Source: Taudactylus pleione (lineage: Eukaryota > Chordata > Amphibia > Anura > Myobatrachidae). From it: DNA of 64,000 nucleotides. The stretch lies in assembly GCA_031769625.1 (NCBI GenBank), contig JAUIMM010000202.1, positions 12,262,001 to 12,326,000 on the forward strand, read 5' to 3'. Positions 1-10,636 of the stretch are shown one piece after another; the first letter of the stretch is position 1; the number at the start of each line of letters is the position of its first letter. A program made the position numbers and the translations under genes. The notes beneath the pieces are model-generated. The model was not told the origin of the DNA, did no database searches, and was given only the letters and a program-made list of their open reading frames with translations.

Positions 1-298
1 TTCATTATCAGAATATTATTTATTTGACTTACTATATTTGCTTACTAGCTTACCAGTTTCTTACACTTGGGAGGTTTGTAATGTTTGTGGTGCTGTTAGA
101 TCTTTTCCACACCTTAAGTACCTGGGCATATACACTGAATAGGGAGTCCAATATCTGCAAATATTTTCTGAATAATTGTCAAATTGTGCAAAATCTGTAA
201 CATTATTTACGCATATATTTCTGAGGCTGTGGTTTTTCTATTTTGAAGCATTGATACATTACATATACACTTTTTATTTTGCCATTGTTTATCTTTAT
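1..298. other. AT-rich sequence with no recognisable feature
   Basis: I see no gene, repeat boundary or coding potential here. It is AT-rich filler upstream of the first MITE. Confidence 0.4.
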
Positions 299-475
299 GG
301 GGGTTATTTACTAAGCCTTGGATAGAGATAAAGTGAACTGAGAAAAGGTACCAGCCAATCAGTTCCTAACTGTCATGATAGAAGCTGGGTTTAAAAAATG
401 ACAGTTAGGAGCTGGTTGGCTGGTACCTTATCTCCGTTCACTTTATCTCCATCCAAAGCTTAGTAAATAGACCCC
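299..475. repeat. MITE, palindromic, termini GGGGTTATTTACTAAGC
   Basis: The ends are inverted: GGGTTATTTACTAAGC on the left, GCTTAGTAAATAGACCCC on the right. The arms continue inward through the words for 'agtgaac' and 'ggtaccagccaatcag', so nearly the whole unit folds into one long hairpin. This is typical of a non-autonomous DNA transposon. The family is inferred; no TSD was assigned. Confidence 0.75.
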
Positions 476-505
476 TATATCTCTCTATGTATGCAGCACA
501 CTTAG

Positions 506-681
506 TGGTCTATTTACTAAGCAGTGTTAGGAGACAGAGTGAAAAGTGATATGGTGCCAGCCAATCAGCTCCCAACTGTCATTTTTCAAACACAGCCTGT
601 GAGATGACAGTTGGGAGCTGATTGGCTGGCACCTTATCACTTTTCACTTTGTCTCCTAACACTGCTTAGTAAATAGACCCC
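506..681. repeat. MITE, second palindromic copy related to 299-475
   Basis: Left end GGTCTATTTACTAAGCAG, right end CTGCTTAGTAAATAGACC. The arms share the 'ccagccaatcag' core with the unit 30 bp upstream but differ in the outer arm, so it is a sister family rather than a duplicate. The whole unit is self-complementary around a short loop near 590. Confidence 0.75.
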
Positions 682-682
682 T

Positions 683-972
683 TAATATTCTATTCAAAAC
701 ATCATACTTAAGAACGATTTCATGACACAGGGTCAATTTAAACTCTATACTGTATCTGCTTTTTTCTGACTCGTTATGCAAGTGATCTGCAATTCCTTTA
801 TTACCCCACAGATTTGTGTTTTGTGTGTTTTTGTTGATAGTTTTATTCTGTGGCTAGTATTCTATCCTTATAGGAGTAACAGTTAAGTATTAACTTATTC
901 AGAAACTATATAGTTTATTTCAAGAGTGTCCCCGTAAGAGAGTATTGTCATTCTACCTGTTGTCTCTTACTC
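683..972. other. Unassigned AT-rich spacer
   Basis: No coding potential or clear repeat boundary was seen between the MITE pair and the hAT relic. Confidence 0.35.
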
Positions 973-2285
973 TAGGAGTGTACCCCCAGTACTATTTATT
1001 GGTTTTGGTTCTAATTCATTGTCGTGTATTGGTTTTGCCAAAACCACCCTCATGTGTTTTGGTTTTGGATCTGGATCAAAAAAAAAAATGATAAAAACAG
1101 CTAAAATCATGTAATATGGGCCTGTTTTTGTTCCTAAAGTATTATTACCGTCAATAACATTATTTTTCAGTCATTTTAGACAATTTTGACCAACTCACAA
1201 AATTGCTTTAGGCTGGCCGGCTAAACTAAGCAACAGAGCAGCGGCACAAACACATGGTAGTTTAAAAGACTATAGCACATCTGTGGAACATTGCCACACA
1301 GCAGAGGCAGACAGGATGGCAGTTTAATAAATTATGCAACCCCATAGAAACCAAGAATGTTTTCATTAAATCAAGAACTAGATCAGAGGCCAGAGGGCAG
1401 TACAGAAAAATGGAGGTGGAGTATGCATGTAGTGGAAGGCAGTTAAATAAATAAATTATTAATTAGTTTGTTAATTTAATTTTTTGGTTGACTAAGAACA
1501 TTTATGAGGGTGGAAGGGGGGTAGTATGGCCAATAGATCAGCCTCCTAATATTTGTTGGTGTTATAGACAGCAGTGCAGTGCAACTATCAATTTTCTTGG
1601 CTTCTTGTTTTAACCTTTGTCAGGAATCCTTGGCTATTAACATTGTATTATTTTCTGGTTAAAAATTTGTTGCAAATTAGAAATGTATTTAGAGCAATAA
1701 CCAATAAAAATGTTTGTCTTTGCAAAAAAAGACCGATCCCAATGGTCCCAAAAAATACAGACCATAATAAAAAGGAAAGCGAGACAAGATGAAATTGTCC
1801 TTGGGCCCTCCCACCCTTATGTTGTATATTAAAAATGACATGCACAGTTTAACAAACCAAGCAACAGGGACTTTCATTTTTGTTCCTGAAGTGATTGGTT
1901 TGTTTGGGCCCCTACAAAACAAGCTACCAATAGGCTTATGGCAGCTAACAGTGTTGTTAAACCTCTCTACACTGGGAAGATATCATTATCTTCCTTATCC
2001 TCCTCAACATCATCAGTTTTAACGTCATCATCACACAGTATTAGCTCATCCCCACTGGAATCCACCATTAAAGTTGTCGCACGTTGATGTAATTGGCAGG
2101 AAAGGTCTTCCTCATGGAATTTGTAGTTAATTTTTAAGAACATCAGATTTTCCAAATTTTTAGGCAGTAGCATCCTACGCCGATTGCTCAGAAGGTTCCT
2201 GGCTGGGCTAAACACTTTCTAAATACGCACTGGAGGATGTGTAGCTTAAGTAAAGCAAAGCTACATACAGGGGACTCCAATTTGT
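973..2285 (-). mobile_element. Old relic of a hAT (ZBED-type) element, 3' half only
   Basis: The left end TAGGAGTGTACCCCC resembles the TAGGGGTGTGCACC terminus of the young hAT elements at 10114 and 21964. The subterminal 'ggttttggatctgga' words, the 'gataaaaacagctaaaatca' block, the 'gggccctcccacccttatgt' block and the 3'UTR stem follow in the same order as in 10114-10750. A C-terminal transposase remnant follows. Homology fades at about 2285, where another element (TSD GTTTAGCC) has inserted; the rest of the relic was not found beyond 5386. It is much more diverged than the two young copies, so it is an older insertion or a sister subfamily. Confidence 0.75.
1967..2283 (-). pseudogene. C-terminal fragment of a hAT transposase (hATC dimerisation region)
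   Basis: On the minus strand this encodes an 82-residue open frame whose start includes FSPARNLLSNRRRMLLPKN, matching FSAAGNLVSERRRRLLPQN (residues 956-974) of the intact transposase at 10749-13865. The acidic tail after VDSSGDELILC is also shared. This is the end of the hATC region, which mediates dimerisation in hAT transposases. The SER of the dimerisation motif has become SPA, and everything upstream is missing or unrecognisable past 2283. It is a dead fragment with no promoter of its own. Confidence 0.8.
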
Positions 2286-2635
2286 TAGATAGGTTTAGCC
2301 CGTGCTTGCCTACTTTTGAAAAAGCATTTCAGTGAGATTGTGAAAGTAACACCTAAGAGGGCAGCGTTATAGGTGCTTTAGTTGCTATAGTTGCTCAGTA
2401 TGATCTACTGTACTTGTTGACGAAAATACACATACTTTTTATGGCATTGTGTTCTACACATGTGATTCCATATAAGAGGGCAATAGAAACCTTATTTGAA
2501 ACAACATGTAGCCATAGGGATCATTGTGCCTTATAACCAATGCAGGGAAAGGGCACTGATTACACAGTTTGAATGTCTATATCTCTGATTTTCTTTTTGT
2601 TACAAGTCCTTAAAAGTTACATAATGGGGGTAAGG

Positions 2636-5276
2636 CATACATTTAAGTGAGAGGGAAAGGGGAAAGGGAGAATCGACGCACTGACCAGTAGTAGTGTAGG
2701 TATGACTAATCAGACATATAACCACTGTTCCCAATTCAAATTGAAAATATAACATATCGGGTAGTGGAGGTGCTCACTGGAGTAAAAACTAGGTTGAAAG
2801 AAAAAGAAGAAAAGAAACTCTATTTTGTGAGCACTCTTATGAAATATGAATTAATTAAAACATAACCTTTAATAATACAAACTAATATATCTATGACAAG
2901 GACGAAAGATTAGACAAACAACATTTAACATGAAAGCACCCAGAAAATTAGGTCAGTAGGGAGGTCTGAAGGCATATGCTAATTTAGTAAATCATCCTGT
3001 CTCATAAATGACCCCTCTAATCGACATTTAATACAATGGGTGGAAAAATAGAAAGAGTAGTCATAAACTTCAAAAATATTGTTCATCGAACAAGCGGCGA
3101 ACATTTAAAGCAACTTAATAAACACATAATACTTCAATGATATTTATGAAATCACACCAGTATGTATAACATACTACCTAAAGAAGATGAAGTATCAGGA
3201 TGGTCAGGGTCAAGATTAATCCACCTATAATTCTACTTCCCCTCACTTAGCAGAGGCCATCAATGAGGGGTGAGAGATCATCTGGTGGCAATGTTACCCC
3301 TGGAAACAACAGCGTAACCGCAACGTTACTCACTATTTCGCTTCTGCTGTTAAGGGTCTTACATGATGCATAGGACCCTTAATGAGAGAGTTACTCTAAA
3401 TGAGATTGTCATCAGTTAATAGAGTAGATAGTCAAAAAGGTGAGTAACCTATCATAGTTGAATACTATTGGAACATAACCTCAGTTGTTTAAACAAAATA
3501 ACATAAAAAGGTCTCGTCCTGTATTAACTAGTATAGTATGGTCTCGAGTAGTTAAAAGGATAATGAATTGGTATATTGCATCCTTTAATAACAAGGCCTT
3601 ACACAAGCAGAATATATTGGAGGTATGGGTACAAAAATGACAAGCCTTGTTGTTGATTATACACCCGGACTGATAATCTATACATAAGGGTAGTTGATAC
3701 CGAGAAAATGCTGACATTCAGATACACAAAATTATCTGTTTTTAGTACACTTGGACTCATAAAAAAGGTACAAAGATTTCATCATATGTAGATGTTAATC
3801 ATATAATATTCACACATACAATACTACAATGGAATAGCATTTACTGCCTTCTAATTGAGGACTTGGCAATTAGAAGGCAGTAAATGCTATTCCATTGTAG
3901 TATTGTATGTGTGAATATTATATGATTAACATCTACATATGATGAAATCTTTGTAAATTTTTTATGAGTCCAAGTGTACTAAAAACAGATAATTTTGTGT
4001 ATCTGAATGTCAGCATTTTCTCGGTATTAACTACCCTTATGTATAGATTATAAGTCCGGGTGTATAATCAACAACAAGGCTTGTAATTTTTGTACCCATA
4101 CCTTCAATATATTCTGCTTGTGTAAGGCCTTGTTATTAAAGGATGCAATATACCAATTCATTATCCTTTTAACTACTCGAGACCATACTATACTAGTTAA
4201 TACAGGACGAGACCTTTTTATAGTATTCAACTATGATAGGTTACTCACCTTTTTGACTATCTACTCTATTAACTGATGACAATCTCATTTAGAGTAACTC
4301 TCTCATTAAGGGTCCTATGCATCATGTAAGACCCTTAACAGCAGAAGCGAAATGGTGAGTAACGTTGCGGTTACGCTGTTGTTTCCAGGGGTAACATTGC
4401 CACCAGATGATCTCTCACCCCTCATTGATGACCTCTGCTAAGTGAGGGGAAGTAGAATTATAGGTGGATTAATCTTGACCCTGACCGTCCTGATACTTCA
4501 TCTTTTTTAGGTAGTATGTTATACATACTGGTGTGATTTCATAAATATCATTGAAGTATTATGTGTTTAGTATGTTGCTTTAAATGTTCGCCGCTTGTTC
4601 GATGAACAATATTTTTGAAGTTTATGACTACGCTTTCTATTTTTCCACCCATTGTATTAAATGTCGATTAGAGGGGTCATTTATGAGACAGGATGCTTTA
4701 CTAAATTAGCATATACCTTCAGACCTCCCTACTGACCTAATTTTCTGGGTGCTTTCATGTTAAATGTTGTTTGTCTAATCTTTCGTCCTTGTCATAGATA
4801 TATTAGTTTGTATTATTAAAGGTTATGTTTTAATTAATTCATATTTCATAAGAGTGCTCACAAAATAGAGTTTCTTTTCTTCTTTTTCTTTCAAGGTAAG
4901 GCATACATGCCTACTCTCCCGATTTGGCCGGAAGCCTCCCGAAATTAGGTGCCGCTCCCGCCCACCTGGAAAAGTAGGCAAGCCTCCCGGCCCCTCCAGT
5001 CTCCCCCCGCAATGTTGCCCCAAACACCCACATTGGGGGGCTGATGACGCGATTCTTGCTGAATCGCGTCATCATGACCCCGCCCCCTGCTCCACAATGC
5101 CAGAAATCTTGACATTGTGTTGCGGGGCGGGGCCAAAATGATGTGAGTACGTGATCCCGCCCCTAAGCAGCGTGTAATGTATCAGGCCACACCCCTTTTG
5201 CAGGACCCACCCCCCCCAGCTAAGCCAACCTGGCTGCTCTCTCCCGGAAGGGGCAGCCAGGATATCAGCAAGTATG
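2636..5276. mobile_element. Inner 'CATACTTGCCTAC' family element, TSD GGGTAAGG
   Basis: Begins CATACAT at 2636, resumes at 4902 after the palindromic insertion as CATACATGCCTAC, and ends GCAAGTATG at 5276. GGGTAAGG flanks it at 2628-2635 and 5277-5284. The body (4902-5276) holds GC-rich 'ctcccgg' motifs unlike the host element, so it belongs to a different subfamily with the same termini. Confidence 0.8.
2643..4894. mobile_element. 2.25-kb palindromic insertion with 14-bp TSD
   Basis: The sequence 2794-3857 is repeated as its reverse complement at 3867-4894, with a 9-nt spacer (3858-3866) at the centre. About 150 bp of non-palindromic sequence (2643-2793) precedes the left arm. The insertion is flanked by GGTAAGGCATACAT at 2629-2642 and again at 4895-4908, and the right arm ends exactly at the duplication. 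The arms differ by small changes, including about 35 nt near 3470-3510 that are absent from the right arm. A long TSD without terminal repeats points to target-primed reverse transcription rather than cut-and-paste transposition. The only open frames are short and unrecognised. Confidence 0.8.
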
Positions 5277-5386
5277 GGGTAAGGTGCAAGCAGAGATTGC
5301 TAGACTCTTCAGGAAGTCAGGGCGATTGCTACTATTTCAGAGAGTCTCCCTATCAATCAGGGAAAGTTGGTAAGTATGGTTTAGCC

Positions 5387-6000
5387 ACTTTACGGATCTA
5401 AACCCCGGTCTGTTTGAGCGCAACATGCGGAAAAACTAAAACAATTGAATTTAGACGGGCGATCTGGCGTGATCAGGATGGCATAAATAATTGAATTCTC
5501 CCCATTATGTCTGTGCTGCCACTATCCAGGTCTGTGCATGGCATTTTTCTGGAAAATGGAGGGGTACCCCCAATCAGTTTGAAAAGTTGTCTCTGATGTA
5601 CTAAGCTCTGAAATTCTGGATGGTATGAGTTTATAAATTAGCATACTCACAATTTGCTTGTATTACACATAAAAGAATAAATGGTAATACATGATAACCT
5701 CAATGAAAAAATGTATGGTTGAGTGATTTGATGGTATTTTTTAGTTTTACACAGTTTGTATTTAACAGAATAGTTAATCTTTCAGAAAAGAATTGTAAAC
5801 TCAATGTGGGAATATTCTTTTAATTGGACTTCAGGTGAGGTTCAGGGTTCATTCACCGATTCATTTCGTGTTAATGTTTTGCGCTGATTAGGCAATATAT
5901 TTTTCTTTATTTAAGGCACACTTTTTACAATTTGACTACTCTGTTTTAGTGTGTGGATGCTGTGCTGTTAAGGAATTTCAGACATTTATTTACAGTCAAA
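5387..6000. other. Spacer without recognised feature
   Basis: AT-rich DNA between two repeat nests. I see no coding frame, terminal repeats or tandem array. Confidence 0.4.
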
Positions 6001-6486
6001 GGGGTATATTTACTAAAGTGATGGTTTTTAGCAGGAGAAGTTGCCCATGGCAACCAATCAGATTCTACCTTTTATCTTCTAGAACAGGGGTCGGGAACCT
6101 TTATTCTGCCGAGGGCCACTTTGATATATATAACATTGTGGCGGTGCCACAATTGTTGGTGATTACAGCAATGCCGGAAGCATCCTGAGGATGCTGTAAG
6201 GGCAGCGATGTGAACGTCTAAAGCATCCTAAGGATGCTCCAGGTGGCACTGATGCATAGATTCTGGCTGCAGGGTGCCATTCTAGGCACCCTGCTAGCCA
6301 GATGAGGTTAGCAGAGAAAAGCTCCGGGGCCAGACCAAATTACTCCGCGGGCCTTATACGGTCCCCGGGCCTGAGGTTCCCAAACCCTGTTCTAGAACGT
6401 GCTGGATAAATGTTAAGTAGAATCTGATTGGTTGCTATGGACAATATCTCCACTTCTAAAAACCCGCACTTTAGTAAATATACCCC
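6001..6486. repeat. MITE with GGGGTATATTTACTAAAG ends, host of a nested hAT
   Basis: Left end GGGGTATATTTACTAAAG, right end CTTTAGTAAATATACCCC. The arms also share 'aaccaatcagattctac' and its complement. It is split by the hAT MITE at 6085-6389; removing that leaves a palindromic unit of about 180 bp. Confidence 0.85.
6085..6389. mobile_element. Non-autonomous hAT MITE, TSD TTCTAGAA
   Basis: Termini are CAGGGGTCGGGAACCT and AGGTTCCCAAACCCTG, flanked by TTCTAGAA at 6077-6084 and 6390-6397. The 8-bp duplication and the CAGGG start are hAT hallmarks. It is 305 bp with no coding capacity and is inserted in the loop of the surrounding MITE. Confidence 0.9.
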
Positions 6487-6891
6487 TAAGTGTCATGTTC
6501 ATCAAGACTTATTTCATACAACCACTTGATGATGGGATGTAGTTATTGCGTCTGCCAGTCTCAATACCGAGATCCGAAACCTGACAAGGGACTTAAGATA
6601 GGCGTTAAAATACCGACGCCTATTCTAATCCCAACGTTGGAATGCCGAAGGATGCCGGCCCGAACTAGGTAAGTCCTGGGCGTCAGCGTTAGCCGCGGGG
6701 GGGAGGGTTAGGTTTAGGGAGCGTAGTGGGTTTAGGGATAGATTTTGGGGGGGAGGTTAGGGTTCGGCCCCCCCTAGAGGGGAGGGTTAGTGTTAGGCAT
6801 CCCCGGGGGGAGGTTAGGGTTAGGCACCCTCCCCAGGAGGGTTAGGTTTAGGGTGCAATAAGGGGGGGTTAGGGTTAGGCACTCCTGGGGA

Positions 6892-8070
6892 CAGGGGCTG
6901 GCTGGCAACTTTTAGCCTGGGGGGCAAATGCATGCAGGCGGCCCTGGCAGAGGAGTAGCGTGTAGCCAGGGTGTCAGAAGAATATGCGTGCTACGGCGCC
7001 CCCCCCTCAAGTGTTCCAGGGAGGAGGCGGGTCCATATGGGATTAATGTAAGGTAAAAATAAAGATTAGGGCAGCCCCCTGTCGTAGTGCCCATATGCAG
7101 TGCCCCCGTGTGCCACAGGAGAGAACACCCTTATGCAGGCCTCCAGTAGTGCCCCCAGTAGTAGTCCCCCCCCTTGTAGTGCCGCCAGTAGTAGTAGTCC
7201 CCCCCTTTGTAGTGCCCCCATTAGTAGTAGTCCCCCCCTTGTAGTGCCCCCAGTAGTAGTAGTCCCCCCCTGTGGTGCCCCCAGTAGTAGTCCCCCCCTT
7301 GTAGTGTCCCCAGTAGTAGTAGTCCTCCCCCTTGTAGTGCCCCCAGTAGTAGTAGTCCCCAGTAGTAGTAGTCCCCCACCCCCCTTGTAGTGCCCCCAGT
7401 AGTAGTAGTAGTCCCCTTATAGTGCCCCCAGTAGTAGTATGCCCCAGTAGTAGTAGTCCCTTCCCCCTTGTAGTGCCCCCAGTAGTAGTAGTCCCACCCC
7501 CCCTTGTAGTGCCACCAGTAGTAGTAGTCCCCTTATAGTGCCCCCAGTAGTAGTAGTCCCCTCCCCCTTGTAGTGCCCCCAGTAGTAGTAGTCCCCCACC
7601 CCATTGTAATGCCCCCAGTAGTAGTAGTCCCCCCTTTGTAGTGCCCCCAGTAGTGCCAGACCCCCCCCCCAGTAGACACACATAATATAAAAAACAAAAT
7701 AAAAAAAAAACACTTACCTGAATCCCCGCTCCTGCCGCCGCCATCTGCTCCTCCGTCTGACCTCACGGGCCGGGCCGCTCTGCATTATGGGAGAGACGTC
7801 ATATGACATCATGACGTCTCTCCCATTGCCCACTGCGGGAGCCGGAAGATGGATCGGCTCCCGCAGTGGGCGCAGCAGCAGCTAATGAGATTCTGACAGA
7901 CTCTCATTGGCTGCTGCTTACAACAAACACACAGCTGCCGGAGCCGGTCAGCGCTACACACGCGGTGCAGTCTGTGTCACAGTGACACAGACTGCACCGG
8001 CCCGCGGCCCGCATGACGCTGCAGCCCGGGGGGCACATGGCACCCTGCCCCCCGGCCCAGCCCGCCACTG
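6892..8070. mobile_element. Non-autonomous hAT element, TSD CCTGGGGA
   Basis: Termini CAGGGGCTGGCTGG and CCAGCCCGCCACTG; CCTGGGGA flanks it at 6884-6891 and 8071-8078. It is 1179 bp and its middle has expanded into a 'cccccagtagtagtagtcc' microsatellite. A GC-rich block with 'acgtctctcccat' arms forms a local hairpin around 7780-7830. Long low-complexity open frames here are by-products of the repeat. Confidence 0.85.
7140..7660. repeat. Imperfect minisatellite, 'cccccagtagtagtagtcccccttgtagtg' type
   Basis: Units of roughly 20-40 bp built from (agt)n plus a C-run and 'ttgtagtgcccccagt'. They lie inside the hAT element at 6892-8070. A 233-codon minus-strand open frame spanning it encodes only Gly/Thr/Tyr/Leu repeats and is not a gene. 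Confidence 0.9.
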
Positions 8071-8267
8071 CCTGGGGAGAGGTTAGGGTTAGGCACTATG
8101 GGGGGAGGTTAGGGTTAGGCAGCACTAAGGGAGGGTTAGGGGGGGAGAGGGGTAGGGATAGGTTACTTACTACTTACCTGCCCTGCCTGGATCTTCTCTC
8201 TTCAGGCTGCCGGTATCGGGATATGAACCGGCGGCTAAATAGCCGCCGGGACTTCATACCCAATCCC

Positions 8268-8587
8268 TGCTGATCGTCATATGGAGTTTCAATAAAATGG
8301 AACAGTTTGAAATTGGTCTGTTATAATGCTGGACCAAATGTTAAACAACCACGTCTGTACCCAGATTGACCACACAATTTGAGGGCCATATTATACAGGT
8401 CCAGTTCTTCAAGTCTAAAGCAGACAGTTACCTAAATTATCTGTGCCCCATAGCAAATTTATGATGGGCAAAATTTGGGACAAATTAATCCACACTTCAT
8501 ATTTGTTGAACACCATGCTCACTTCTGGAAAACACAATGATATTATGTCAAATTGAAAGTTGTCGCTGACAGCAGATGTGTATTGTA
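8268..8587. other. Spacer without recognised feature
   Basis: No coding frame or clear terminal repeats were seen. Confidence 0.35.
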
Positions 8588-9582
8588 GGGGGTAAATTTA
8601 CTATTGGTCGATTTGCAGGTCGATTTGAGGAGTGATTTAGCACTTCTCAAATCGACTCAATCGAATTTTTGAAAACCAGTGATTTTGCCAAATTTACTAA
8701 TATTCGATTTGAAGGTCAATTTGGCTAAAAAATTCGATTTCAGTCGGTTTTGAAGAGTGATTTGCAGTTCAATTTGACATGTTCATGTCCAAAAAAAAGG
8801 GGTGGCTGGGATAGCCCTGGGCTATCAGCCCAGGCTAGGGGTTCTCTGGAGAGGGAGACCCCTTTTATTGAAGGGGTCTCCAGCTCCCCAGGGATCCCTG
8901 GCCTGGGCTGACTAACGGTCAGGGCTGATGCTGTGGCTGGGGGGCCCGGTGATAGGGTTCCCCTGGCTGTGGCATCAGTCCCTCGTTAGAAAGGGTCCAG
9001 GGCTGGTTCAGGATCTTACAGGGGAACCCTACGCAGATTTTTCCCTGTAAATCCAGAACCAGCTCTGCTTCCCATAGCCCAGTGCTGGTTGTACTAAGTA
9101 CAGGGAGAGCCTACATCATTTTTTCCCTGTACTTATTCAACCAGAACTGGGTTAGCACAGTCCGGGGCTGGTTCTGATTAAGGGGGGGACCTCACGTCAA
9201 TTTTTTTCTACATCTATCTGTTTACACACTTTGTCCAGGCAGATACCTGCAGGCATCTCACTGATGTCTGCATGTATCTGTGTCAATCCGACCTGCTCAT
9301 GCTCAAATCGAAAGCATGAAGCAGATCTATTATAGTCCGATTTTGAGGATGATTTCAAATCGAATGATAGTAAATAAGGGTTTTGTGTGTTATGTAAAAG
9401 TACCAATGTTTTTCCGATGGTCGATTTGAGGACGATTTGTGTCCTAAGTCGATTTGAAGTCCGATTTTACATGCGATTTGGCCTTTAGTAAATACTCAAA
9501 ACCAAAATCGAAGCCAAATCGAATGAAAATCGCACCTCAAATCACTCAAAATGCCAAATCGACCTTTAGTAAATTTACCCCC
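8588..9582. repeat. MITE with GGGGGTAAATTTACTA ends and 'cgatttg' arms
   Basis: Left GGGGGTAAATTTACTATTGG, right CCTTTAGTAAATTTACCCCC. The arms are packed with 'tcgatttgaggtcgatttg' words and their complements. The centre (about 8800-9190) is a 'ccaggctagg / ggttcccctgtaaatcc' module that recurs in three MITEs with different or related ends (near 44140, 47010 and 54480). It has no coding capacity. Confidence 0.8.
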
Positions 9583-9728
9583 AGATGTCTGTTTTAATAG
9601 TGTAAACTTTACTGGAAAAATACTGAGGATTGGTTACTCTGAGTTACAACACCTTTTTCCAGTATACCATTATTTACAATTGTCACCCTGAATGTTTCTG
9701 AAATGTTCAGTAAATGAGAGAAATCCCC

Positions 9729-9913
9729 TCAGTCAGGTGCATATTAATGGCAGTGCCCCTCCTCTTAGCAGCGACACCACCCCTCCTCAAGCCGTGAAGG
9801 CAGTGAGGAGCATGAGGGACCCACTTGCAGACACAAGGTAAGTATACTATGGGTGCAGGATGTGCGATGTGGGACCCACACCCTGCCCCCATTATAAATA
9901 TGCCTATGCCCTC
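9729..9913. repeat. Possible small hAT-like MITE
   Basis: TCAGGTGCATATT on the left and AATATGCCTATG on the right are roughly inverted, and CCCTCAG occurs on both sides. The termini are imperfect, so the call is tentative. Confidence 0.35.
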
Positions 9914-10253
9914 AGGCAATCCTAAGCCAAAACTAAACTTTATTAAAAATGTATTTGCTTTTCCTTTCCTTCTTTGAGCATCCTATCAGAGGTTGTATAA
10001 ATGCCATACTTGCCTACCTTCCCAGAATGTCCTGGAGACAGCTGAATATAAGTGAGTTCTTTTGGACCCGCACACGAGAAGGCCATCCTAGAGAGAAGTG
10101 AACAGGTTATTATTAGGGGTGTGCACCGGCCACTTTTCGTGTTTTGTGTTTTGGTTTTGGATCTGGATCTTTCTTCGTGTTTTGGATCTGGATTGGTTTT
10201 GCCAAAACCACCCTTCCGTGTTTTGGGTTCTGGGTTTTGTGTTTTGGATCTGT

Positions 10254-10262
10254 ATTTATTTT
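10254..10262 (-). terminator. Candidate polyadenylation signal of hAT element 1
   Basis: On the minus strand the sequence reads AATAAATAC, an AATAAA hexamer about 490 nt downstream of the transposase stop codon and about 140 bp inside the element end. Use is inferred from position only. Confidence 0.35.
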
Positions 10263-10636
10263 TAAAAAAGCATAAAAACAGCTAAAATCACAGAATTTGT
10301 AGGTTTTTCTGCTCCTATGCTATTATTAACCTCAATAACCTTAATTTCCACTCATTTCCAGTCTATTCTGAACACCTCACACCTCACAATAGTGTTTTTA
10401 TGTCCAAAAGGTTGCACCGAGGTAGCTGGATGACTATGCTAAGCGACACGAGTGGGCGGCACAAACACGTGACCCATCTAGGCGTGAAACTGCAGTGGCA
10501 GACAGGATGGCAGTTTGAAAAACTAGGCCCCAAACTGTACATAATGCAAAGAAAAAAAAGAGGTGCAAGATGGAATTGTCCTTGGGCCCTCCCACCCACC
10601 CTTATGTTGTATAAACAGGACATGCACACTTTAACA

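Larger units (their letters stand above)
2301..5378. mobile_element. Outer 'CATACTTGCCTAC' family element, TSD GTTTAGCC
   Basis: Left terminus CGTGCTTGCCTAC at 2301, right terminus GTTGGTAAGTATG ending at 5378. The flanking octamers are identical: GTTTAGCC at 2293-2300 and at 5379-5386. Its own sequence (2301-2635 and 5285-5378) matches the copy at 52896-53318, for example 'ttttgaaaaagcatttcag' on the left and 'gactcttcaggaagtcag' on the right. The interior is expanded by two later nested insertions. An 8-bp TSD suggests a hAT-like origin. No coding sequence is present. Confidence 0.85.
6534..8267. repeat. MITE rich in TTAGGG-like words (first copy), split by a hAT element
   Basis: Starts GGGATGTAG and ends near CCAATCCC. 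The same order of blocks occurs at 48043-48451: inverted 'taggcgt..acgccta' motif, 'ggtaagtcctgggc', 'gcgttagccgc', several 'gttagggttaggca' repeats, 'acttacctgcc', then 'tcgggatttgaaccg'. The TTAGGG words are interspersed, not a telomeric array. The element at 6892-8070 interrupts the central array. Confidence 0.75.

Noticed and set aside
2794..4894. Long-terminal-repeat element in inverted form or inverted gene pair
   Set aside because: No gene or protein motif is present in the arms, and the 14-bp TSD is too long for an LTR integrase.
6700..6880. Interstitial telomere from chromosome fusion
   Set aside because: TTAGGG words are dispersed within a MITE that has a second copy at 48043-48451 with a clear TSD.
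7043..7744. 233-codon minus-strand open frame
   Set aside because: It is produced by an (agt)n/C-run minisatellite inside a hAT MITE.
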